The notes below the pieces were generated by a model. The model did no database searches. It had not been told where the DNA came from and was given only the letters and a program-made list of their open reading frames with translations. Positions 43,630 to 54,400 of a DNA stretch of 64,000 nucleotides are shown here, piece by piece. The stretch is from Cladocopium goreaui. Its lineage: Eukaryota > Sar > Dinophyceae > Suessiales > Symbiodiniaceae. The stretch is taken from positions 679,001 through 743,000 of the forward strand of contig CAMXCT020000114.1 in NCBI GenBank assembly GCA_947184155.2, in the 5' to 3' direction. The stretch's first letter is position 1; every line of letters starts with the position of its first letter. The position numbers and the translations under genes were made by a program.

Positions 43630-44150
43630 AAGCCTTAATTCAACCAGCCGTAAAAAAAACTAAATCAGCCTCAATAACCCCTGAACTACCCCCCAAGCCA
43701 AAGTAAGTCTTAAACGAATCCTAAACCAACCCTCAATCAGCCCCTAAATAAACCCTAAACAAATCTTACGTAAACCCTAAACGAAACCTAAACGAACCTT
43801 AAATCAGTTGTAAGCGAAACCAAAATCAAGTTTAAACCAATCGCAGATAATCCCTAAACCAACCCCAAATAAACCCTAAGCCACCCCTAAAAACCATAAA
43901 CCAACCGTAAATAAACCCTAAAGAACACGTATTAAACAAACACGAACCAACCCTAAATAGATCCTAAGCAAACCCAAATAAACCACAAACCAACCCTACA
44001 TAAATCCTAAACCAACCCTGAACCAACCAGAAATATATCACTAAACCAACCCGAAAGACACCGGAAACAAGACCTACATAGATCGACTTTAAACCAACCC
44101 AAAATAACCCCTAAGCCAACCCTAAAGAAACCCTGAATCAACCCTAAATA
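43630..44150 (+). repeat. Degenerate telomere-like array, AACCCTAAA words
   Basis: Dominated by CAACCCTAAATAAACCCTAA-like words, with 12- to 14-nt spacing rather than pure 7-nt units. On the minus strand it reads TTTAGGG, the telomere repeat reported for dinoflagellates and plants. It is internal and degenerate, so it is an interstitial or satellite form. Confidence 0.8.
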
Positions 44151-44880
44151 TGACTAGACACTGCTTATAAAACGAGTGGCCCCAACCCAAATGAAAACAC
44201 TATATTTTGAGGGGGCCTGACCCCAGAACACCTTGAACTTGAACCACAAAATCTCTATAAAACGACTGGTTCCCTTTCCAAATGCTCAAGGCACAAGTCA
44301 ACAGATTTCAGCCCCTCACTTAGAATCATACTATTTTCCCATTCCTTCATTTTGTTTCCAATGCCGCCCAGTGCCAACCCTGGCCTTTCAACGGGCCATT
44401 TTGGAATAGTGTGGGCTACTTGATTTCCAAGTGCCGCCACCACAAAAAAGGCTAGCCTCAACCTTTCAGCCCACCATGAAATTGGTGATTGAGACAGCAT
44501 CTGCCATCCTTTTGCATTCCTTGATTTTGCTTCCAATGCCTCCAAATGCCAACCCTGGCCTTTCAATGTGCCATTTTGGAATAGTGTTGGCTACTTGTAT
44601 GATTTCCAAGTGCCACTACTATAAAATGGCTGGCCTCAACCTTTCAACCCACCATGAAATTGATGATTGAGGCAGCATCTGCCATCCTTTTGCATTCCTT
44701 GATTTTGCTTCCAATGCCTCCAAATGCCAACCCTGGCCTTTCAATGTGCCATTTTGGAATAGTGTTGGCTACTTGTATGATTTCCAAGTGCCACCACTAT
44801 AAAATGGCTGGCCTCAACCTTTCAACCCACCATGAAATTGACGATTGAGCCAGCACCTGGCATCCTTTTGGGTTGAAATT
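44150..44880 (+). repeat. 178-bp satellite block, left
   Basis: Units start ATGAAATTG at 44,476, 44,654 and 44,832, with a diverged unit before. Internal words are CCAACCCTGGCCTTTCAA and CACTATAAAATGGCTGG. The frame reading MPPNANPGLSMCHFGIV is open across a unit but recurs only because the unit is repeated. Confidence 0.9.
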
Positions 44881-44884
44881 GCCT

Positions 44885-45190
44885 GGAAAGCTGGGAATTC
44901 AACCCAATCACCAGTTTCATATTGGGTTGGTGGGTTGAGGCTAGCCATTTTGTAGTGGCTAGATTTGGGAAATTGTGCAAGTAGCCAACATTAAAACACA
45001 GTAGCCCATTGAAAGGCCATGGCTAGATAGCACAATGTGGGCTACTGTTTTTTAATGTGGGCTACTTGCACAATTTCCCAAATCTAGCCACTACAAAATG
45101 GCTAGCCTCAACCCACCAACCCAATATGAAACTGGTGATTGGGTTGAATTCCCAGCTTTCCAGACAATTTCAACCCAAAAGGATGCCAGG
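44885..45190. repeat. Nested palindrome inside the composite
   Basis: CCAGTTTCATATTGGGTTGG (about 44,912) is mirrored at about 45,114-45,133, and GGCTAGATTTGGGAAATTG at about 44,960 is mirrored at about 45,075. The centre lies near 45,035. The right half recurs again at 45,590-45,790. Confidence 0.85.
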
Positions 45191-45434
45191 TGCTGGCTCA
45201 ATCGTCAATTTCATGGTGGGTTGAAAAGTTGAGGCCAGCCATTTTATAGTGGTGGCACTTGGAAATCATACAAGTAGCCAACACTATTCCAAAATGGCCC
45301 ATTGAAAGGAGCGGCGCTCCTTCAGGGGGTCACTCACCCTACTTTATAGTGATTTTAGGGTTGTAGCTGAAATCTGTCCAAATTTGTTCAGGTTTTTGCA
45401 GTGCAGTCATGATCCAGGTGGTTCTTATCCGCAG

Positions 45435-45540
45435 CCATTGATCATTTGATCAAAGATGCCTCGGGTGGGGGCACAACCTCCGAAAAGGAGACCGGCCCTG
45501 TGCCATGTCAAGTTCTGAAGACATGCTCAGGGAAGATGGG
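45435..45540 (+). CDS. Exon-like fragment embedded in the satellite
   Basis: Acceptor gttcttatccgcag; the frame IDHLIKDASGGGTTSEKETG continues PVPCQVLKTCSGKMGKPSL and stays open to about 45,585. It is GC-richer than the satellite on both sides and has no repeat copy elsewhere in the window. Likely a captured gene fragment; product unknown. Confidence 0.45.
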
Positions 45541-45789
45541 CAAACCATCTCTTTGCATTCCCTCATTTTACATTTTATAGTGTCTAGATTTGGGAAATTG
45601 TGCAAGTAGCCCACATTATAAAACAGTAGCCCACATTGTGCTATCTAGCCATGGCCTTTCAATGGGCTACTGTGTTTTAATGTTGGCTACTTGCACAATT
45701 TCCCAAATCTAGCCGCTACAAAATGGCTAGCCTCAACCCACCAACCCAATATGAAACTGGTGATTGGGTTGAATTCCCAGCTTTCCAGG

Positions 45790-46520
45790 CAATTTCAACC
45801 CAAAAGGATGGCAGGTGCTGGCTCAATCGTCAATTTCATGGTGGGTTGAAAGGTTGAGGCCAGCCATTTTATAGTGGTGGCACTTGGAAATCATACAAGT
45901 AGCCAACACTATTCCAAAATGGCACATTGAAAGGCCAGGGTTGGCATTTGGAGGCATTGGAAGCAAAATCAAGGAATGCAAAAGGATGGCAGATGCTGTC
46001 TCAATCACCAATTTCATGGTGGGTTGAAAGGTTGAGGCCAGCCATTTTATAGTGGTGGCACTTGGAAATCATACAAGTAGCCAACACTATTCCAAAATGG
46101 CACATTGAAAGGCCAGGGTTGGCATTTGGAGGCATTGGAAGCAAAATCAAGGAATGCAAAAGGACGGCAGATGCTGTCTCAATCACCAATTTCATGGTGG
46201 GTCGAAAGGTTGAGGCTAGCCTTTTTTGTGGTGGCGTCACTTGGAAATCAAGTAGCCCACGCTATTCCAAAATGGCCCGTTGAAAGGCCAGGGTTGGCAC
46301 TGGGCGGCATTGGAAACAAAATGAAGGAATGGGAAAATAGTATGATTCTAAGTGAGGGGCTGAAATCTGTTGACTTGTGCCTTGACCATTTGGAAAGGGA
46401 ACCAGTCGTTTTATAGAGATTTTGTGGTTCAAGTTCAAGGTGTTCTGGGGTCAGGCCCCCTCAAAATATAGTGTTTTCATTTGGGTTGGGGCCACTCATT
46501 TTATAAGCAGTGTCTAGTCA
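45790..46520 (-). repeat. 178-bp satellite block, right (inverted)
   Basis: Reverse complement of the left block, with unit boundaries near 45,840, 46,018 and 46,196. The outermost part (GACTAGACACTGC at 44,153 and its complement at 46,510) also matches. Confidence 0.9.
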
Positions 46521-46599
46521 TTTTATAGTGAAAACCATTTTATGTCTATAAAATGGCTTGCAGGACCCCCTCCCGTGTATGTTCATAGGGATCCAAATA

Positions 46600-47030
46600 C
46601 ATCCTGAATCAACCCTAAATAAACTTTGAGCAGCACCTACACAAATCTTAATACCAACCCTAAACAAACCCTAAAACCAACCCTAAATATACCCTAAACA
46701 AATCCTAAACCAACCCTAAATAAACAAACAACCAACCCTCAATAGATCCCAAACGAAACCTAAACCACAAAGTCTTGACCGAAATCAAAATAAACCCTAA
46801 ACCAACCCTACATAAACACCAAAAAACTTTAAATATCTTTAAATAAATTTGAATAATATTTGAACGAAACCTAGATAAACCAACCCTGAATAGACACCTA
46901 GTAAACCATAGACCCTAAACTAACCCTAAACCAACCTAAGGCAACGTAATACGCATCAAACCAAACCTAAATCAACCCCCAAACCAAACATAAACAAATT
47001 TTAAACCAATGTAAGTTTCAAAGCAACCAT
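46600..47030 (+). repeat. Second degenerate telomere-like array
   Basis: CCAACCCTAAACAAACCCTA-like words, same orientation as the 43.6-kb array although the satellites between them are inverted. Confidence 0.78.
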
Positions 47031-47302
47031 CGAACATCAAAAATTCGAACTCCAAAGTGTTGCAGGTGCTGTCGAAACGGCAGCGTCGAGCCCTGCGAAT
47101 GCTCGATTTCTAGGTCCAATGTCCTGCAAAAACCTTACGGGCGAGAGGTTCCACTTCCAAAACGATGCAAATACCACAGAAATGCTTGGTTTTCTCTCCA
47201 AACTGTTGCAAGGGCCATAGAAAGCAAGGGATTCCAGGGCAATATAATATATATATATATATTTTTTTGATGCCTTAAATATTTATTTTTTGATCCCTCA
47301 CC

Positions 47303-48283
47303 CGAATTAACAAGCAACATCTGACAGACAGATTTCTGTTTGGGATCCCCCAAACATACTCGAGAGGTTTCAATCTGGAATGAGTTCGCGCTGACCCGAG
47401 GTGCTACCATCATCCTCATAGAGAACATCTTCCTATCCTTCCAGACCTTCGCAATTTGCCTGTCCAGTCAGCCACGGTCCCGGATTAATGCATTCTATTG
47501 CAACGAAGTCTATGAACCATCGGGTTGAACATCTCCTACCAGTCACGGAGTTCGTTGGTTTGAGATGATCCCTTACTAATGGTTGGGTGATGAAACCATA
47601 TGAAACCAACGGGACTGGACATAGATATTCCATCACCAGCATTGAATTTCGCAGCAACTTTTTCCTCGCATCTTCGCATCAATCCGTTCTGCAGATGAAT
47701 TTGATATCTTATAGTATACCCAAGTTGCTAGGGTTCACATTGCACATAGTCACATAGTGTGGAAAGTAGAATTGTTGCGATGTTTCCAGTTTACATCCTA
47801 GAATTTGTTAAAGGGACAAAGTACAAGAAACCCTTGGCATTTGGTGGTAAAACCCATGGTTGCCCTTGATCCCTTGAGAGAAACCTCTGGAGAAATGGTC
47901 CATTTAGTTCGATGATCAATCTGAAGGAGGATTTCCATAGCTTATCTTGAATTACCAATTGATGTCCATCGATTACATCTCCAATTGTTGGCCATGCTCC
48001 CAGGCGGCGATCGTTTTGAAGGATCCCTGGGCGCTCTGGGTCCAGTGTCTCGGCGAAGCATCGCAGCGCTGTCCACCTTCGTTGTTTTTCGTGGTTCTTG
48101 AAAACATGGCGAGTTTGGAATTTTGGAACATTTGGAACATCCTCAGTTTGAGTTTGAATCCTGAGTTTGGGAGGGTTTGAATGGAATTTCGGGTAGTTCC
48201 TGACGGTTGAGGAGTTCTTCAGGCCCTTAAGCGACCTTTGACTTGCTGCAACGAAGTCTGGGGGGGGAGAACAGGATTGTCAG
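47303..48283 (+). other. Unassigned with weak exon-like frames
   Basis: Possible coding at 47,380-47,525 (SSQPRSRINAFYCNEVYEP) and 47,995-48,090 (GGDRFEGSLGALGPVSRRS, GC-rich). Neither has a known motif. The word CATTTAGTTCGATGAT at 47,901 also occurs in the MITE at 8,381. Confidence 0.25.
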
Positions 48284-48411
48284 AGTTTTCATCCGGATTC
48301 TTTTGATGCGCGGATTGAAATGGCTAGGTATCTCATCACCTACGCCATTGAGTGGCCGATCTTGCTGTACGTTATCAAATATCCGAGGAAATTGCTTGGG
48401 CATTGTTGCAG
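48284..48411 (+). CDS. Membrane-segment exon (cyclase N-terminus?)
   Basis: Acceptor aggattgtcag; SFHPDSFDARIEMARYLITY then AIEWPILLYVIKYPRKLLGH; donor CAG|GTAAAC. One hydrophobic segment followed by basic residues, as at a membrane border. Confidence 0.6.
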
Positions 48412-51400
48412 GTAAACATTGGATGAAGGGAAAGAAACATTGGTAGATTTCTGAGGATGGACATGATTCGACATGTGTTTCATGTCCGAGCAAAGCAAGA
48501 TTATGACTCTGAAGAACAACTATATATTCTTTCCTCATTTCTCCATTGATCCTGCGTTGCTCTGAGCACATACGGTGTGTTAAAACGCAACATACCCCGG
48601 GTTTCCCAGCGTCTTGACCTGGCATGTACGTGCTGTACCAGCGTATTTCCTCACTGATTGAGCAATGGAACTCACTGAGCAATTTTGGAACCTCTGATGT
48701 CTTACAGATATCCTGGGTGGATATGTTTCCTGGTGGCAGGATCTGGTTGTATCTGGTTATCTTGGGCTTTGATGCGTTGCTCAGCAGCATGGATGAAGTC
48801 GTGGCGTGGCCAGGTGATGGTCGGATGTTTGCAGGAACCGAGGGGGGGTACGTAATTTTGATGGTCGGATGACGATGACGGCCCGATGTAACGCAACACG
48901 TGATGTTGAGCTGACTGGGACCCAGCGAGGCTCATCTCTCTAGTGGCAGCAGATCCAATGATATTCGATCCAACGTTGACCTGGAACGAGTCTGTGGAAA
49001 TCACCGGCCTCTTGGTCCGAAACATCTCCATGTGCCAAGGTGTTATGTCAAACCCCTCATGTGTTCAGGGTTTTAAGATGTCTGATGTGAGACAGACATG
49101 AAAGACCATAGGTCACTTGAAGTACTGAATATATTATAATAATTTAAATATATAAAACACCAAATCGTGGTTGCTCTCAGAGAATTCAAAAAATCAAAAA
49201 CCGCAAAAAACACCAAATCGTGGTTGCTCTCAGAAAATTCAAAAAATCAAAACCGCAAAAACACCAAATCGTGGCTGCTCTCAGAAAGTTCAAAAATTCA
49301 AAAACCGCAAAAGCACCACCAAAACACAGTATATATATATATATATACATACGTATACGTATACGTATACGTATATATATATATATATATCTTGATGATT
49401 TGGTTGACAGGGCCCAGTGTTTATGGCCTTTGGAGAGGTGCTGGTTGTGGTTTCTTTGAGAACCGCAGCCGCGTGAGGATATCAGGTGCTGTACTTCGAC
49501 ATGATCTACATCTTGATGTCTGCCTGGTCCCCCAGTGGAATATCCCAGGTATCCCAGGTCTGGGGGAATGTAACTTTCCACTGGACTGAAAGAAATGCAG
49601 CTAAGGTGATGTACTACCCATCCTTGACCACTTTGATCATCTTCAGCTTATCAAGGACAAGTTCTGCATTCTGGCTCTGCGACTGGTGGGGACCTGACTT
49701 TGGAAACTTTGCTCTTTCTGCAACGGTTTCGGATGTGATGATGATTTTCTAGGTTTTGTGGACGCTTTAAAAGTGACATTCCTGCAATTACAATTGATCT
49801 TCCACACATAGATCCGCATGTTTGGTCGAATTTTTCGCTGTTGGTGCCTTGGACGATTTTGGCAGGACCTTGGTCTACTCGTCCTACTTGATCGTCGTCC
49901 TCTTCCATTGCAGCTCCGACGTCGCGGAGGCGACCGTGGTCGACCGTGGACGATCGTGGTCGACCGTTGAGCTTGTTGATGTGCGTTAACCAGCCCCACG
50001 TGCTGGTTGAATCATGTTGAATCCTCATTTTTGGTGATGACTCCCTAAATAACTTAAGAACCGTACCAAGTTGCACCAAGTTGCACCAAGTTGCACCAAG
50101 CAGCTGATGCACCACCTGCCAAAGCGCCAGGTGCATCTTCGTCAACAGATCCTGGATACAGCCGTAGGCGGAAGTTGTGGTTGTCTGGGAAGTTGTTTGA
50201 GGAATGATTGATAGCAGTACAGCGAATTCTTCAGACTATTTGGGGCCCTATGAATTCACCATCTGCAGTAGTTTTTGCTACAAGAGAACGGTGCCAAAGG
50301 AAGACACTGGCTTTACTAAACGCACCTAGAGGTTGGATGTGACCGCTTCAGGATTCAGGACAATACTACAACCTGAAATCTTCAACATGGAACCCCAACG
50401 GGGCCAGTGCGAACTTGAAAACAATCCTCCAACTTTCAAGTTCATTTTGTTGAAGGTTTCAGAATTCAGTTCCAGCGCAACATGCCGCGTGCTATGTCAG
50501 GAGTCTTATCGCTGCTGGTGGTCAATACGATCGCCATCGCGCAGAAGAAACACTTGGGAAAGCTACAGCGCCGCCAAGCAGAGGTGCGATGGTAGCAGAA
50601 TTGGGTCGCGAAAAGTGCTGATTTGTGGAGTTCTTCGAACCAACCTACAGTGATGCCAGTTGAGAGGCAAAAGGCCTTGGACATCCTTGGACTAGAAATG
50701 TAGAAATTCAATGAACTTGACGAGACCAGTTGGTGTATTTCAAGGACATGTCCATGGTATGCCATGGTGCACCCCCAGCCGACTCCCCCGGACCCCGCGA
50801 TGCCCGCGACGCAGAAAGAGTTGGAACGCCGTAAGATGTGTTCGAAGATGTTCACAGCGCCTCGGTGGGGAAAGGAGATGGAGCTGACAATAGCTGACAT
50901 ATGGGCTCTACAATGGAAGTTATTAGATGTTATTAGTATATTAGATCTATTTAGATCTCACTATGTCACCTACTAGTCCCAATAGTCCCTAATATTCCGA
51001 CAATATCCCCTAATACCGTAATACAGCCTATTATTTTATCCATATGTGGGGTATCTTCGAGGTAAATCGCTGAAATGAGGTTGCAAATCCAGGTGGCAGT
51101 GCTTGGACTTAGTGCACCTGAAAGGAAGTTGACAGCATTCTGGTTGCAGCCAAACCCATAGTTCTCACTGCCGGCTTGAGCCAAAAAAATCCTTCTGCTG
51201 CAATATGCTGCAACGATTCTGAGGTGTTCAATTCCATCCTACCACCATTTTTGGTGAAGCGCATTTTACGCAATCCGTCCCACGCCATCGGCGATAGAAC
51301 CTCGGCGTTTTCGCGGCGGGGCTGGGTCCCAGATGGTCCCAGTGTTCACCACTGCTCGCCATGGCCACGCCAAGGGGTGGAGCGAGTTTCGATTTTGTTC

Positions 51401-54400
51401 GTTCTCCTGACCGACTTCGAAAGATATTCCATGACCATGACTCCAGTGAAGCTCTTCCGCTTCCTCAACGCAGCTCGGTCACTGCCAGGGGGTGGGGGCT
51501 TTTGAGGTTTGGGCACGGAACAAAAGCTTGACAAGGCACGAATGGAAAGATTATTCTTGTAAGCTCAATCTGTGACTACCGTAGAGGATCTTCTAGCTTC
51601 AAACTTTCATGAATGCAATGCTCAAACTAGGTGCAACAAAGTGGCAAGTCGTGCTCTGGTATCTCTGGTTTCCCTTCGACTGGATGAATCCAGCCACCTT
51701 AGTTCATCGCTGCCAAGGATACCTTCATTGAGATTGATGTGATCTGTGCCACTCACGGGGTCACCAAGATCGAAACTGTAGGCACGGGGCCTTGTGAAGC
51801 AGCCAAGCATTGGAGACATCTGAAGCCTGAAATGATGATTTATGAATATTTATGAAGTGTACATGGGAAACTACATGAAATTGCAATGCACTCACATCAC
51901 CAAGAATGACTACGATACATTTTGTTCAATGATGCCATTTTGCAGTAACACCTGGCATGCCCACACTTTTCTTGGATGCAGTGCGTCATTCCAGGTGAGG
52001 AATACGTCTGCGGCGTTGGGGTCTCGCCCACAGATCAGGATGAGGAGAGCGATTTCAAAGAGTTTTCTTAAGTCATGGGGGTACCCCCAGTCATCATCCA
52101 TTTTAGATTGGGATTTTCCATGAAATAAACATCAATAAACCATCCAGCTATTGGGGTGCCAGCTTTTATGGACACCTCCATATACGATGATGACATGTTA
52201 TGAATCATTGGTTGAATGGGGATGAACATCCCAAGAACCGGGAGACTCGTACAGATGGGCATGGCTGAACACAAGGGCCCCAAAATGGAAGGATTTTTGG
52301 GTTAAGGGATGTTAAGGGGAACAGCAGCATTTTTCTGGGTTCTTTTGTCCTTGCTACCCCATTTTTGAGCGTTTCCCAGTGATCCAACAGGAGCCTTCTT
52401 TAGGTTTGCTGGTATGATGATGCTCTCCAGCCTTGCTCGACGCTTAAATCCACTCATCTATGAGGGGAATGTCTCAACCCACTATATATCATATCATATT
52501 CATGGCTATTATGATTGTTTTCATTCTGATTAATTATTTAGTTTCATATATATTGTATCAGTATCAGTATCAGTATCCGTATTGGTATCAGTATCAGTAT
52601 CAGTATTAGTATCAGTATCAGTATCAGTATCAGTATCATCATCATCATCACCACCATCACCATCATCACCATCCGTCATTGACATTACTACTAGTTTTCA
52701 AACACATATCTGTTAGGAAACAGAACAAGAGAAAACCACGCGACAATATTTCCATCACAATCAGTACTATCATCACCATTTTGATATTTATACACTATAA
52801 CCATTAGTGTGATTCTGATCATGACGATAATCATGATATCGGCATCATCATTATCATGAAATATCATCTTTAACAACCATTAACTACCACTGACCATCAC
52901 TAATCATCAATCATGATGATGAATGCTGATCATTCAACAACCACCATTACCATATCTGCTACTAGCATCATTATCATGATTATTATCATCATTAACCAGA
53001 TATTATGAATTATCTCCTTACCACAAGATGATCATTCAATGATGATTCATTTCCACACATATATATATATATGTATATAAATACCTCTATATATATAACT
53101 ACCCATATATATATATACATATATATATATCATTAAACCATCCGCAATGATTATGGCACATTAGCCCACATGAAAACTCACCTCAGCTCCCCAGATGTGG
53201 TGCCGGTGCAGGATCACCTCACCGGCCACACGGGCTGCTTGAGCCGTTTGCTGCTGGTGGCCTGGGAGTTGAAGAACTTGCCCAGGAGATCTCCGTCATG
53301 AACAGCGGCAGATAATAGGTATAGCGTATGGTTATTTAAGATAGCTATGGAAAATAAGCCACAGATAATAGCTGATGTAATAGCTGATGTACTTGTTAAT
53401 GTTCCATTCCATTACAGTCTTATCTATTTTATAGTGTATATACATTCCATTGTCAGTTTCATTTACAGTGCATTTTATGTCATTATATTTTTGTCCTACT
53501 AGATTGCATTACATTTCTTTATGTTACGTTAGATTGTATTACATTGCATTGCATTACAAACATAGCACGTAGAATTCGATCATTATATGCATACTGCACC
53601 TAACATGTTTCTTGTTCACGAATGCTTTGGGGGTTCCAGACATTTCAGAGTATGACTTGATCGTACAACTAACCCAAAGAAAACGGTGCAACCCGCCGGA
53701 ATAGGGAACGCACAGTATGTCATTTGAGTCATTTTGGTGTCTACAAAAACTGAGGATTCCACTGATCTACCTTTTAACATCTTTGTCTTTTAACCATTTA
53801 GAAGGTGAAACCGCCCTGGCATTAAGCTTTACTTTGCAGCTCCCCTTAAGTGGATGGAACAGGAGTTCCCCCAGATTCAAGGCATGTGGAGGTTTGTACC
53901 CATTTGGGACGATTCCTCCAAGTAGATCTTGCAACGGTGAAAAACCGGCCAGGACCACCTTCAATTCCGGCGTGGCTTGGCAGCGCAGTATTTCATCAGG
54001 AGCCGAGTTTGTGGAAAAACTGCCATAAACCTACCATGACTGGGGATGGTTACCACATGTTACCACATGTTACCACCAAAAATCGTGATTTTGGGGATCG
54101 TCATTGTTGGGTTTACCATGGGGTTTACCACATTCCTTTGGTGCATCCCATGGATGATGATCCTTGACGATCCATCCCAGTCTCTGTCGAGGTGAAAATG
54201 GGAATCCACACGGGCCCAGTGGTGGCGGGAGTGGTCGGAAAGAGGTGCACCCCATGGAGGGACAGATCCAGCACTCCGGACGTATCCAACAGAGCTAGGG
54301 CTATGTAGAATGACAATATACCTCCGCTGTAGATGTATATATATATACCTTATATACTGATTGGTGGCTTGAAACATTTTTTTCCATATATTGGGAATAA

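Larger units (their letters stand above)
43366..47302. repeat. 3.9-kb composite of satellites and telomere-like arrays
   Basis: Bounded by AAAAAATAAATATTTAAGGC (43,370-43,396) and its inverted copy (47,262-47,290). Inside: a telomere-like array (43.63-44.15 kb), an inverted pair of 178-bp satellite blocks (44.15-44.88 and 45.79-46.52 kb), nested inverted repeats at 44.89-45.18 and 45.59-45.79 kb, an exon-like insert (45.31-45.55 kb), and a second telomere-like array (46.60-47.03 kb) in the same orientation as the first. A (T)C(C)TTGGTC short repeat lies at 43.51-43.62 kb. No transposase or reverse transcriptase was seen. Confidence 0.8.

Noticed and set aside
44930-45720. Dinoflagellate spliced-leader relicts (word AGCCATTTT in the satellite)
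   Set aside because: Only nine bases match the leader and the rest of it is absent; the word comes from the satellite unit.
44431-46240. Repeated peptide MPPNANPGLSMCHFGIV as a gene family
   Set aside because: It recurs only because of the 178-bp satellite, on both strands in the two inverted blocks.
48250-49040. Ion-channel identity for the hydrophobic exons
   Set aside because: Early impression from hydrophobic segments; no pore or S4 pattern, and downstream exons match a cyclase instead.
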